Assembly: GCF_049059935.1 (NCBI RefSeq)
Contig: NZ_JBMGQR010000062.1
Span: forward strand, 1-25,708
Length of the DNA stretch: 25,708 nucleotides
Reading direction: 5' to 3'
Source of the DNA: JAURVT01 sp049059935
GTDB taxonomy: Bacteria > Actinomycetota > Actinomycetes > Propionibacteriales > Nocardioidaceae
Within the stretch, counting starts at the first letter, position 1, and every line of letters begins with the position of its first letter. Positions 6,866-14,113 of the stretch are shown one piece after another. The notes below the pieces were generated by a model. The model saw nothing but the letters and a program-made list of their open reading frames with translations, was not told where the DNA came from and did not search any database. The translations under genes were made by a program, and so were the position numbers.

Positions 6866-7306
6866 ATGGCCAACCAGACCACGAGCGACATCGTCATCGA
6901 GTCCGACCCGGGCACCATCATGACGACGATCGCCGACTTCAAGTCCTACCCGACGTGGGCCACGGGCGTGAAGGAGACCGAGGTCGTCGAGACCGGCATC
7001 GACGGTCGCGCCGAGCAGGTCCGCTTCGTCCTGGACGCCCCGCCGATCCGCGACGAGTACGTGCTCGCGTACGACTGGTCGGGCGACTCCGAGGTCACCT
7101 GGAGCCTGGCCGAGAACGGCAAGATGCTCCGCGCCATGGACGGCGCGTACGTGCTCGCCGACCAGGGCGACGGCACCACCCGCGTCACCTACCGTCTCGC
7201 GGTCGACGTCTCGATCCCGCTGCTCGGCATGCTGAAGCGCAAGGCCGAGAAGGTCATCATCGACACCGCCCTCAAGGGTCTCAAGAAGCGCGTCGAACAG
7301 GGCTGA
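6866..7306 (+). CDS. SRPBCC (START/polyketide-cyclase-like) lipid-binding family protein
   Basis: This 146-residue protein has the helix-grip SRPBCC fold pattern. An N-terminal beta strand with IVIESDPGTIM is followed by helix TIADFKSYPTWATGVKE, a set of beta strands (EQVRFVLDAPP, YVLAYDW, VTWSLAENG, TTRVTYRLAVDV) and a long C-terminal helix with KRKAEKVIIDTALKGLKKRVEQ. It resembles the Rv2185c/TB16.3 group, which probably binds a hydrophobic ligand; the ligand is not known. AGGAGG at 6851-6856 is a strong ribosome site for the ATG. The ArsA-like gene follows after 1 nt, an order conserved in mycobacteria (Rv2185c-Rv2184c) from memory, so the two proteins probably work together. Confidence 0.88.
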   Translation: MANQTTSDIVIESDPGTIMTTIADFKSYPTWATGVKETEVVETGIDGRAEQVRFVLDAPPIRDEYVLAYDWSGDSEVTWSLAENGKMLRAMDGAYVLADQGDGTTRVTYRLAVDVSIPLLGMLKRKAEKVIIDTALKGLKKRVEQG

Positions 7307-7307
7307 C

Positions 7308-8486
7308 GTGCGGATCGTCCTGTTCACCGGCAAGGGCGGCGTCGGCAAGACGACCGCCGCCGCCGGTGCCGCGGTGCTCGCAGGACGCCGGGGCCTCAAG
7401 ACCCTGGTGATGTCCACCGACGCCGCCCACTCGCTCGGCGACGCGTTCGGCGTGGCCGCGGGCCCCGAGCCCACCGAGGTCGGTGCGGGCGTGTGGGTGC
7501 AGCAGGTCGACGCCCAGCTGCGCTTCGAGGCGTCGTGGCACCAGGTGCAGGAGTACCTGCGGTCGGTGCTGGACGCCGTCGGCGTCGACCCGATCGCCGC
7601 CGAGGAGATCACCGTCGTCCCGGGTGCCGAGGAGGTGCTCGCGCTGCTCGAGGTGCGCGAGCAGGCCGCGTCGGGACGCTGGGACCTCGTCGTGGTCGAC
7701 TGCGCCCCCACCGCCGAGACGCTGCGCCTGCTGGCCCTGCCCGAGGCGCTCGCGTGGTACATGGACAAGATCTTCCCGACCGAGCGTCGCGTCGTGCGGG
7801 CGCTGAGCCCGCTGCTGAGCCGCGCGGCGGGCGTCCCGATGCCCCAGGGCTCGGTCTTCGACGCCGTCGAGCAGCTGCACCGCGACCTCGGCGAGGTGCA
7901 CGACCTCCTGGTGGGCCCGCAGAGCTCGGTGCGGCTCGTCCTCACGCCCGAGACCGTGGTGGTGGCCGAGGCCCGCCGCGCGTTCACGACGCTCTCGCTG
8001 TTCGGCTACACCGTCGACGGCGTCGTGGCCAACCGGGTCTTCCCCACCGGCGGCGACGACCCGTGGCGCCGCCGCTGGGTCGACGCGCAGGCGGCGGTGC
8101 TCGAGGACGTCGACGCGTCCTTCGCCCCGCTTCCCGTCTGGCGCTCGCCGTACCTGCCGGCCGAGCCGGTGGGCGCCGACGCCGTCGCCGACCTCGCCGC
8201 CGAGGTCTACGGCGACGACGACCCGTTCGCGCCGGCCGCCGACACCACCGGCCCCCTGCGGGTCGAGCGACGCGGCGACGACGTCGACCTCCTCCTGGCG
8301 CTGCCGTTCGCCCTCACCGGCGAGGTGGCCCTCGCCCGCCACGGTGGTGACCTGGTCGTCACCGTCGGGTCCTACCGCCGCCTGATCGCGCTGCCCGCGT
8401 CGCTGGTGCGGCACGAGGTGCGGCGCGCCAAGGTCGCCGACGGCCACCTGCGCGTGCGGTTCGCGCGCCGCGGGGACGACACGTGA
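7308..8486 (+). CDS. ArsA/Get3-like ATPase with C-terminal HSP20-like domain
   Basis: This 392-residue soluble P-loop ATPase has a deviant Walker A GKGGVGKTT at 8-16, a switch I-like STDAAHS at 36-42 and a switch II-like DCAPTAETLRLL at 131-142. These are typical of ArsA/Get3 dimers. There is one ATPase unit, not the tandem pair of plasmid ArsA. I see no arsenite-binding cysteine cluster and no ars genes nearby, so arsenite transport is unlikely. From about residue 312 the protein is beta-rich (LRVERRGDDVDLLLALP, LARHGGDLVVTVG), like the ArsA HSP20-like domain (alpha-crystallin fold). This points to chaperone or targeting work. The mycobacterial relative is Rv2184c. It is coupled to the next gene by a GTGA overlap (8483-8486). 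The client is unknown. Confidence 0.9.
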   Translation: MRIVLFTGKGGVGKTTAAAGAAVLAGRRGLKTLVMSTDAAHSLGDAFGVAAGPEPTEVGAGVWVQQVDAQLRFEASWHQVQEYLRSVLDAVGVDPIAAEEITVVPGAEEVLALLEVREQAASGRWDLVVVDCAPTAETLRLLALPEALAWYMDKIFPTERRVVRALSPLLSRAAGVPMPQGSVFDAVEQLHRDLGEVHDLLVGPQSSVRLVLTPETVVVAEARRAFTTLSLFGYTVDGVVANRVFPTGGDDPWRRRWVDAQAAVLEDVDASFAPLPVWRSPYLPAEPVGADAVADLAAEVYGDDDPFAPAADTTGPLRVERRGDDVDLLLALPFALTGEVALARHGGDLVVTVGSYRRLIALPASLVRHEVRRAKVADGHLRVRFARRGDDT

Positions 8487-8827
8487 GCGCACCCGAGGAC
8501 GAGCCCCGCGTCGGCTCGCTCGGCGAGGAGACGCTCAAGCTGATCGGCGCGCTCGCGGGCGACGGCGGCGAGCCGCGCGAGCACACCGGCAGCAGCTGTC
8601 GGTGGTGCCCGGTGTGCCAGGTGGTGGACGTCGTGCGGGAGGCGAGCCCCGAGGTCCTGGACCACCTGGGAGACTCACTCGAGTCGCTCGCCGCGGCGGT
8701 GCGTGAGCTGACGACGCACCTCGCGCACCGCGACCGCAGCAACGACGACACGCGACGCCCGCCGGAGCCCCGGAAGCCGGGCGGCGTGGAGACCATCGAC
8801 CTGGCGGAGGACGAACCGTGGGACTGA
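8483..8827 (+). CDS. Conserved small protein with CxxCxxC motif (Rv2183c-like position)
   Basis: This 114-residue protein has no membrane segment. Its core is C39-R-W-C42-P-V-C45-Q, followed by a predicted helix (VVDVVREASPEVLDHLGDSLESLAAAVRELTTHL). A polar, proline- and charge-rich tail ends in the acidic ETIDLAEDEPWD. Actinobacterial relatives (DUF5304-like proteins, from memory) sit in the same place between an ArsA-like ATPase and a ROK kinase or acyltransferase. It overlaps the ATPase gene by 4 bp and the ROK gene by 10 bp, so translational coupling is likely. The cysteines could bind zinc or an Fe-S centre. I cannot name a function. Partnership with the ATPase is inferred from gene order alone. 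Confidence 0.82.
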   Translation: MSAPEDEPRVGSLGEETLKLIGALAGDGGEPREHTGSSCRWCPVCQVVDVVREASPEVLDHLGDSLESLAAAVRELTTHLAHRDRSNDDTRRPPEPRKPGGVETIDLAEDEPWD

Positions 8828-9759
8828 GCATCGGCGTGGACATCGGCGGCACCAAGATCGCCGCAGGCGTCGTCGACGAGGACGGACGCATCGTCGCCGA
8901 GACGAAGGTCGAGACGCCCGCGCAGGACCCGGCGGCCCTGGCCGCCGCGGTCGGCGACGCGGTGATCGCGCTGCGCAAGGACCACGACGCCGACTCCGTC
9001 GGCATCGGCGCGGCCGGCTTCGTCGACAAGGCTCGCGCCACCGTGCTGTTCGCGCCCAACATCTCGTGGCACCACGAGCCGCTCGCGGCGCGCGTGCGCG
9101 AGCTGGTGGACGTCAAGGTGGTCGTCGAGAACGACGCGAACGCCGCGGCCTGGGGCGAGTTCCGCTTCGGTGCGGGCGCCGACGTCGACGACCTGCTGCT
9201 CGTCACCGTGGGCACCGGCGTGGGCGGCGGCATCGTCCAGGACGGCAGCCTGAACCGCGGCGGCTACGGCGTGGCCGGCGAGATCGGCCACCTGCGCATG
9301 GTGCGCGCCGGCATCCGCTGCGGCTGCGGGCAGTACGGCTGCTGGGAGCAGTACGCCAGCGGACGCGCGCTCGTCCGCGAGGCGCAGGACCGCATCCGCG
9401 TCGGCATGAAGGACGCCGCGCCGCTCGCCGCGATGGTCGACGGCGACCCGGCGCGCATCACCGGCCCCATGGTCACCCAGGCCGCGCAGGAGGGCGACCC
9501 CCTCGCCTGCGAGCTCATCGCCGACGTCGGGCAGTGGCTGGGGGAGGGCATCGCCTCGCTCGTGGCCGTGCTCGACCCCCAGGTGGTCGCGATCGGTGGC
9601 GGCGTCGCCGCGGCCGGCGAGCTGCTGATGGCCCCGCTGCGCTCGGCGTTCTGGCGCTCGCTGCCCGCCGGCCCCGACCGTCCGGCCACCGAGCTGCGCT
9701 TCGCCACGCTCGGCAACGAGGCCGGCATGATCGGCGCCGCCGACCTCGCTCGCGTCTGA
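8818..9759 (+). CDS. glkA: ROK-family glucokinase
   Basis: This 313-residue kinase has the N-terminal phosphate loop DIGGTKIAAGVVD, the catalytic aspartate D106 in ENDANAAAWGE and a second glycine-rich ATP loop VGTGVGGG near 131-138. The glucose-binding E155/H158 is in GEIGH, and the ROK zinc site is H158 with C168, C170 and C175 in CGCGQYGCWEQYASG. Length and motifs match actinobacterial GlkA (SCO2126 type), which phosphorylates glucose with ATP and in Streptomyces also has a role in carbon catabolite repression. The catabolite role here is inference. GTG at 8818 sits inside the end of the upstream gene with GGAGGA just upstream. A second ROK gene follows after 28 nt. There is no N-terminal winged helix, so it is not a ROK repressor. 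Confidence 0.9.
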   Translation: MGLSIGVDIGGTKIAAGVVDEDGRIVAETKVETPAQDPAALAAAVGDAVIALRKDHDADSVGIGAAGFVDKARATVLFAPNISWHHEPLAARVRELVDVKVVVENDANAAAWGEFRFGAGADVDDLLLVTVGTGVGGGIVQDGSLNRGGYGVAGEIGHLRMVRAGIRCGCGQYGCWEQYASGRALVREAQDRIRVGMKDAAPLAAMVDGDPARITGPMVTQAAQEGDPLACELIADVGQWLGEGIASLVAVLDPQVVAIGGGVAAAGELLMAPLRSAFWRSLPAGPDRPATELRFATLGNEAGMIGAADLARV

Positions 9760-9775
9760 CGGCCGGCGAGACGGG

Positions 9776-9781
9776 TACCCT
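9776..9781 (+). promoter_or_regulatory. -10-like hexamer for leaderless second ROK gene
   Basis: TACCCT (9776-9781), six bases, then GTG at 9788, with no Shine-Dalgarno sequence. This suggests the second kinase has its own leaderless transcript in addition to readthrough from glkA. No clear -35. Confidence 0.35.
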
Positions 9782-9787
9782 CGTCCG

Positions 9788-10855
9788 GTGGCAGAGAAGC
9801 TCGCGATCGGCATCGACATCGGCGGCACCAAGGTCAAGGCCGGTGTCGTCGACCTCGACGGGCACGTCGTGCAGCGGGTGCGCCGCGAGACGCCGACCAC
9901 CAGCCCGTCGGCCGTGCTCAACACGATCGCCGACATCGTCTCGGAGCTGCGCGCCCAGCACCACGTGATCTCGGTGGGCATCGGTGCCGCCGGCTTCGTC
10001 GACGCCACCCGGTCCACGGTGCTGTTCTCCCCGCACCTCGCCTGGCGCCACGAGCCGCTGCGCGACGCCGTCCGTCGACGCATCGGTCTGTCGGTCATCG
10101 TCGACAACGACGCCAACGCCGCGGCGTGGGCGGAGTGGAAGTTCGGTGCGGCCCAGAACGAGGAGCACCTGGTCTGCATCACGCTGGGCACCGGCATCGG
10201 CGGCGCGCTCGTCATCGGCGGAAACCTGCACCGCGGTCGCTACGGCCTCGCCGGCGAGTTCGGCCACATGCAGGTCGTGCCGGACGGGCAGTCGTGCGAG
10301 TGCGGCAACCGCGGCTGCTGGGAGCAGTACGCGAGCGGCAACGTCCTGATCCGCGAGGCCCAGAAGGCGGCCCGCGACGGCTCGCCGTTCGGCCTGCGTC
10401 TGCTCGAGCTCGCCGAGGGCGACCTCGACGCCGTCGACGGCCGCGTCGTGACGGCGGCGGCGCACGCCGGCGACGAGGAGGCCGTCGCGCTGCTCGCCGA
10501 CGTCGGCCGCTGGCTCGGCGTGGGCATCGCCAACCTCGCCGCCGCGTTCGACCCGGGCATCTTCGTGGTCGGCGGCGGTGTCTCCGACGCCGACGAGCTG
10601 CTGCTCGAGCCGGCCCGGGCCGCGTTCCGCCAGGGTCTCACCGGCCGCGGGTTCCGTCCCGAGGCGCAGGTGGTGCGAGCCCACCTCGGCAACGACGCCG
10701 GCATGATCGGCGCGGCCGACATGTCGCGCGCCCTGCGACGCCGTCCGCGGGCCACCCGCAGCGCGCGTCGGGCCGCGGCGGCCGAGCGTCCCCGTCGCGC
10801 GGCACGCGAGCCCGGAGCAGCGGCGTCGCTGTTCGCGGTGCGCCGCGACCGCTGA
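9788..10855 (+). CDS. Second ROK-family sugar kinase with Arg/Ala-rich tail
   Basis: This 355-residue paralogue of the preceding kinase shares the whole domain order: DIGGTKVKAGVVD, D108 in DNDANAAAWAE, LGTGIGGA near 133-140, E157/H160 in GEFGH, and zinc ligands C170, C172 and C177 in CECGNRGCWEQYASG. All catalytic residues are kept, so it should be an active hexokinase-type enzyme, probably on glucose or a related sugar. After the usual C-terminus at about residue 316 comes a 39-residue tail rich in Arg and Ala and ending RRDR, which the first kinase lacks. Tandem duplication followed by divergence is the simplest origin. The tail might bind nucleic acid, polyphosphate or membrane (speculation). 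Its stop lies 1 bp from the stop of the convergent minus-strand gene. Confidence 0.88.
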   Translation: MAEKLAIGIDIGGTKVKAGVVDLDGHVVQRVRRETPTTSPSAVLNTIADIVSELRAQHHVISVGIGAAGFVDATRSTVLFSPHLAWRHEPLRDAVRRRIGLSVIVDNDANAAAWAEWKFGAAQNEEHLVCITLGTGIGGALVIGGNLHRGRYGLAGEFGHMQVVPDGQSCECGNRGCWEQYASGNVLIREAQKAARDGSPFGLRLLELAEGDLDAVDGRVVTAAAHAGDEEAVALLADVGRWLGVGIANLAAAFDPGIFVVGGGVSDADELLLEPARAAFRQGLTGRGFRPEAQVVRAHLGNDAGMIGAADMSRALRRRPRATRSARRAAAAERPRRAAREPGAAASLFAVRRDR

Positions 10856-10856
10856 G

Positions 10857-11324
10857 CTACAGCACGGCCCCGTGGTCGGGGTCGTCGTCGCGGTGGTCGT
10901 TGCCGCGTCGTCCGATCAGGTAGACCAGCGCGGCGATCGACGTCAGCACCAGCACCGCCGAGACGGCGCGGGGGAGCAGGTAGCCGATCACGGTGGCCAC
11001 CACCAGGATCGCCGGCGGACCCACCAGGCCCACCCACGCGATCCGCGTGGCGGTGTCGAGCGGCTCGGACGGTCCGATCTCGGGCGGCACGAAGTGGTCG
11101 TCGGGGCCGTCGTCCTCGTCGGGCTCGGGCTCGCCGAGCGGGTCGGACATCCGCGGCTGGAACACGTCGCGGTGCTCGGGGAGGTCGTCGGCGGGGTCGT
11201 CCTCGACGGGCGCGGGCTCGCGGCGCGGCGGGTCGTCGAGCTCCGACGGGACGCTCAGGTCGAGACCGGCGACGATGCGGTCGAACTCCTCGTCGTCGCT
11301 CGACCGGGGCCGCTCAGCGGACAT
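10857..11324 (-). CDS. Conserved two-TM protein with acidic N-terminal region
   Basis: This 155-residue protein has a long, acidic, proline-rich N-terminal part (about 1-90, including FDRIVAGLDLSVPSEL near 14-29). Two adjacent membrane segments follow at about 95-117 (WVGLVGPPAILVVATVIGYLL) and 120-137 (AVSAVLVLTSIAALVYLI), then a short charged tail. Such proteins recur in actinobacteria beside glucokinase and hydrolase genes, but I know no function for them. The ATG at 11324 lies 11 bp inside the end of the hydrolase gene, so it is translated as the second gene of that minus-strand operon. The N-terminal tail should be cytoplasmic if the usual positive-inside rule applies to the RRGNDHR end. 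Confidence 0.75.
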   Translation of the reverse strand: MSAERPRSSDDEEFDRIVAGLDLSVPSELDDPPRREPAPVEDDPADDLPEHRDVFQPRMSDPLGEPEPDEDDGPDDHFVPPEIGPSEPLDTATRIAWVGLVGPPAILVVATVIGYLLPRAVSAVLVLTSIAALVYLIGRRGNDHRDDDPDHGAVL

Positions 11325-12066
11325 GTCCGGCGTGCTCCTCGGCGAAGGCGAGCGACTCGGCGAAGATCGTCTCCGCGTCGTTGTCGAGCGTGGCCACGTG
11401 GTAGCTGTCGTCCAGCATCACCTCGCGCACCGGCGCCGTCACCAGGCGGTTGATCGTCGCCCCGGACGTCGGGTCGACGACGTGGTCGACGGTGGAGCGC
11501 AGCAGCAGGACGGGCGCGCGCACCTGGTCGAGGTGGGCACGGACGTCGGCCCAGAGCTGGCGCATCGAGTGCAGCGCGTGGAGCGGGGTGCGGTCGTAGC
11601 CGCCCTCGTCGACGCCCGGCTTCTTCACGTCGTTGCCGATGCCCGGGATCGACGGCAGCAGGTGCCGCAGCAGCGGGACGGCCAGCAGCCGCTTGTCGGC
11701 GCTCTGCACGGCCGGGTTGACCAGCGCGAGCGCGTCGACGTCGTCGGGTCGCTGCTCGGCCAGACGCAGCGCGAGCCCGCCGCCCATCGACAGGCCGCCC
11801 ACGACCACGTGGTCGCAGTGCTCGCGGATCTCGGTGAGGGCGGCGTCGACCTCGGCGTACCAGTCGTGCCAGGTGGTGCGGTTCATCTCCTGCCAGGTCG
11901 TGCCGTGGCCGGGGAGGCGGGGCACGCGGACGGTCAGGCCGTGCTGGTTGAGGTAGCGACCCCACGGCGTCATGGAGGCGGGGGAGCCCGTGAAGCCGTG
12001 CACGAGCAGGGCCCCGGTGCGCCCTCCGTCGAGCGCCAGCGCACGCGTGGGGTCGGTCGGGGTCAT
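11314..12066 (-). CDS. Est30-like alpha/beta-hydrolase carboxylesterase
   Basis: This 250-residue single-domain alpha/beta hydrolase has the oxyanion segment LVHGFTGSP (21-29), the nucleophile elbow GLSMGG with S93, an acid at D194 in STVDHVVD, and H223 in DSYHVATLD. The size and triad positions are close to the Geobacillus Est30 carboxylesterase group, which splits short-chain esters or monoacylglycerols. The natural substrate is unknown. The ATG at 12066 is preferred over the in-frame GTG at 12084 because TTGAAG-N17-GAGGAT-N6-ATG forms a good leaderless promoter and the extra six residues have no conserved content. GAGG eight to eleven bases upstream could also act as a ribosome site. It is divergent from the PlsC acyltransferase gene and cotranscribed with the two-TM protein. 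Confidence 0.88.
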   Translation of the reverse strand: MTPTDPTRALALDGGRTGALLVHGFTGSPASMTPWGRYLNQHGLTVRVPRLPGHGTTWQEMNRTTWHDWYAEVDAALTEIREHCDHVVVGGLSMGGGLALRLAEQRPDDVDALALVNPAVQSADKRLLAVPLLRHLLPSIPGIGNDVKKPGVDEGGYDRTPLHALHSMRQLWADVRAHLDQVRAPVLLLRSTVDHVVDPTSGATINRLVTAPVREVMLDDSYHVATLDNDAETIFAESLAFAEEHAGHVR

Positions 12067-12072
12067 GGACAC

Positions 12073-12101
12073 ATCCTCACCCACCGGGGGCGCGCCTTCA
12101 A
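12073..12101 (-). promoter_or_regulatory. Promoter of the hydrolase operon
   Basis: On the minus strand TTGAAG (12101 to 12096), a 17-bp spacer and GAGGAT (12078 to 12073) are followed by six bases and the ATG at 12066. The same GAGGA could instead be a Shine-Dalgarno site. Confidence 0.4.
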
Positions 12102-12140
12102 CGCGGTCCGCCGAAGTGACCCGAGCCGTTCGCCCGGGGG

Positions 12141-12146
12141 TAGTGT
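12141..12146 (+). promoter_or_regulatory. -10-like hexamer upstream of the plsC-like gene
   Basis: TAGTGT at 12141-12146 would start a transcript near 12153, with a leader of about 30 nt carrying AGGAG at 12171-12175 before the TTG start. The -35 is weak (GTGACC, 19-bp spacer). Confidence 0.3.
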
Positions 12147-12182
12147 GTGCCCGTTCACCAGACCTGACCGAGGAGCGACGAG

Positions 12183-12941
12183 TTGTTCTACTGGCTGCTC
12201 AAGTTCGTGCTCCTCGGCCCCGTGCTGCGGCTCGTGTTCCGTCCGTGGGCCAAGGGCGTGGAGCACGTCCCCACCACGGGCGCCGCGATCCTGGCGAGCA
12301 ACCACCTGTCTTACAGCGACTGGTTGTTCATGCCGCTCGTGATCTCGCGCCGCGTCACGTTCGTGGCCAAGGCCGAGTACTTCGAGGGCACCGGCGTCAA
12401 GGGCTGGCTGCAGCGCACGTTCTTCTCCGGCGCGGGCCAGGTGCCGATCGACCGCACCAGCGGCCGCGCCGCCGAGGGCGCGATCAAGACCGGCCTGAAG
12501 ATCCTCGCCGCCGGCGACCTGTTCGGCATCTACCCCGAGGGCACCCGCTCGCACGACGGCAAGCTCTACCGCGGCCGCACCGGCATCGCGCGGATGGCGC
12601 TCGAGGCCAAGGTGCCCGTCATCCCGGTGGCCGTGATCGGCACCGACGTCGTCGCGCCGCCCGGCAAGGTGTTCGGCACGTTCGCGCGCCCGGGCGTCGT
12701 GTTCGGCGAGCCACTCGACTTCAGCCGCTACGAGGGCATGGAGGACGACCGCTACATCCTGCGCGCGATCACCGACGAGATCATGTACGAGATCATGTCG
12801 CTGTCGAACCAGGAGTACGTCGACATGTACGCCACCCGCGCCAAGCAGGCCGACAAGGAGCGCGAGCGCGAGGCCAAGAAGGCCGCCGACGCCGGACCGG
12901 ACGCCGCGCCCGGCGACGGGCCCGAGGCCCGCGTCTCCTGA
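12183..12941 (+). CDS. 1-acyl-sn-glycerol-3-phosphate acyltransferase (PlsC family)
   Basis: This 252-residue membrane-associated acyltransferase makes phosphatidic acid or a related acylated lipid from acyl-CoA. Motif I is NHLSYSDW with the HX4D pair H41 and D46, motif II lies around QVPIDR (86-91), motif III is FGIYPEGTRS with E119-G-T-R122, and motif IV lies around VPVIPVAVIG. A hydrophobic N-terminal segment (3-19) should sit in or on the membrane. The C-terminal 35 residues are charged and Lys/Glu-rich. The TTG start has AGGAG eight bases upstream, and no ATG or GTG fits better. From memory it corresponds to Rv2182c, which also lies near the ArsA-like gene. The sensor kinase gene begins 5 nt downstream, which suggests cotranscription. 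Confidence 0.9.
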   Translation: MFYWLLKFVLLGPVLRLVFRPWAKGVEHVPTTGAAILASNHLSYSDWLFMPLVISRRVTFVAKAEYFEGTGVKGWLQRTFFSGAGQVPIDRTSGRAAEGAIKTGLKILAAGDLFGIYPEGTRSHDGKLYRGRTGIARMALEAKVPVIPVAVIGTDVVAPPGKVFGTFARPGVVFGEPLDFSRYEGMEDDRYILRAITDEIMYEIMSLSNQEYVDMYATRAKQADKEREREAKKAADAGPDAAPGDGPEARVS

Positions 12942-12946
12942 GCGCT

Positions 12947-14113
12947 GTGGTCGCCGACCAGGCCCGCGCCGCCGCGGAGCACGTCGACACCCAGTTCTTC
13001 CGCGCGCTCACGGTGCTGCGCGCCGTCACCCTGGCGTTCGCGCTCGCGATCAACGCCGCCCGGTGGCAGCAGCTCGAGCGGCCCGCCCTCGCCGCGTCGC
13101 TGCTCGGCGCCATGGTGGTCTGGACGGCCGTCGTCACCTGGCTGTACGACCGGCCGGGCCGCCGGCGGTCGTGGGTGTTCGTCGCCGACGTGGCCGTCGC
13201 GATCGTGCTGCTGCGCTGCACCGTGCTCGTCGAGTCCGAGGCGATGATGGTGCAGCACGACTCGACGATCACGTCGTACTGGGTCTGCACGGCCGTCCTG
13301 GCGTGCGCCGTCCGCTGGGGCCCGGTCGGGGGTCTGGTCGCGTCGGTGCTGGTGTCGGTCGCCGACGTGACGATCCGTCCCGAGATCACCAGCTCGACGG
13401 TCGGCAACGTGTTCTTGCTCGTCCTCGCCGGCGTCCTCGTCGGCTACTGCGGGCAGGCGGTGCGTCAGGCGGCGGTGGCTCGGACGGTGGCCGAGCGGCG
13501 GGCCGCCGTCGCCGAGGAGCGCGAGCGGCTGGCCCGGGCGGTGCACGACGGAGTCCTCCAGGTGCTCGCGATGGTGCAGCGACGCGGCGCCGAGATCGGT
13601 GGCGAGACCGCCGAGCTGGCCGGCCTCGCCGGCGAGCAGGAGGTGGCGCTGCGCAGCCTGATCCAGTCCAGCGTCGACGAGGCGTCCGCGGGCGAGCAGA
13701 GCCCGCTGGCCGACCTCGCCGCGGGCCTCAACGCCCTGTCGTCGCCACGCACCACGGTCGCCACCCCCAGCACGCCCGTGCTGCTCGACCGGCACGTCGT
13801 CGGCGAGCTGGTGGCCGTCGTGTCGGCCTGTCGCGACAACGTCAGCTCCCACGTCGGCGACGACGCACCCATGTGGGTGCTGCTCGAGTCCGAGGCCGAC
13901 GGCGTGGTCGTCAGCGTGCGGGACGAGGGGCCCGGCATCGCGCCCGGACGCCTGGAGCAGGCCGAGCGCGAGGGACGTCTCGGTGTCTCGTCGTCGATCC
14001 GGGGGCGCGTGGAGGACCTCGGCGGCAGCATCGACCTCGTCACCGCGCCCGGCCAGGGCACCGAGTGGGAGATCCGCCTGACGACCTCCGCGGCGGCTAG
14101 GGTGCGGCCATGA
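12947..14113 (+). CDS. macS: MacS-family sensor histidine kinase
   Basis: This 388-residue protein has four to five membrane segments in residues about 20-170 (for example 50-66, 78-94, 112-138, 151-168) with little extracytoplasmic sequence. A short coiled linker follows, then HisKA_3-type dimerisation with phospho-acceptor H200 in ERERLARAVHDGVLQ. The HATPase_c domain has N298 in RDNVSSHVG, the G-box DEGPGIAPG at 326-334 and a final GQGTEWEI. The usual NAxxHA box is altered to NVSSHV, which I recall as tolerated in the MacS family. The family is named from Streptomyces MacRS, which affects development and antibiotic production; the signal is unknown. The GTG at 12947 is the first start after the acyltransferase stop. 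Its TGA overlaps the regulator ATG (ATGA), so the pair is coupled. Confidence 0.88.
   Translation: MVADQARAAAEHVDTQFFRALTVLRAVTLAFALAINAARWQQLERPALAASLLGAMVVWTAVVTWLYDRPGRRRSWVFVADVAVAIVLLRCTVLVESEAMMVQHDSTITSYWVCTAVLACAVRWGPVGGLVASVLVSVADVTIRPEITSSTVGNVFLLVLAGVLVGYCGQAVRQAAVARTVAERRAAVAEERERLARAVHDGVLQVLAMVQRRGAEIGGETAELAGLAGEQEVALRSLIQSSVDEASAGEQSPLADLAAGLNALSSPRTTVATPSTPVLLDRHVVGELVAVVSACRDNVSSHVGDDAPMWVLLESEADGVVVSVRDEGPGIAPGRLEQAEREGRLGVSSSIRGRVEDLGGSIDLVTAPGQGTEWEIRLTTSAAARVRP

Noticed and set aside
7308..8486. Arsenite efflux ATPase (ars operon)
   Set aside because: There is a single ATPase unit, no visible metalloid cysteine triad, and no arsB, arsR or arsC genes nearby.
8818..10855. 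ROK-family repressors (NagC/XylR type)
   Set aside because: Both proteins begin directly at the kinase phosphate loop and have no N-terminal winged helix.
14098..14103. Separate leaderless promoter for macR
   Set aside because: TAGGGT lies six bases before the ATG, but the ATGA overlap with macS already explains expression and no -35 is visible. Noted in the gene entry, not listed as a feature.
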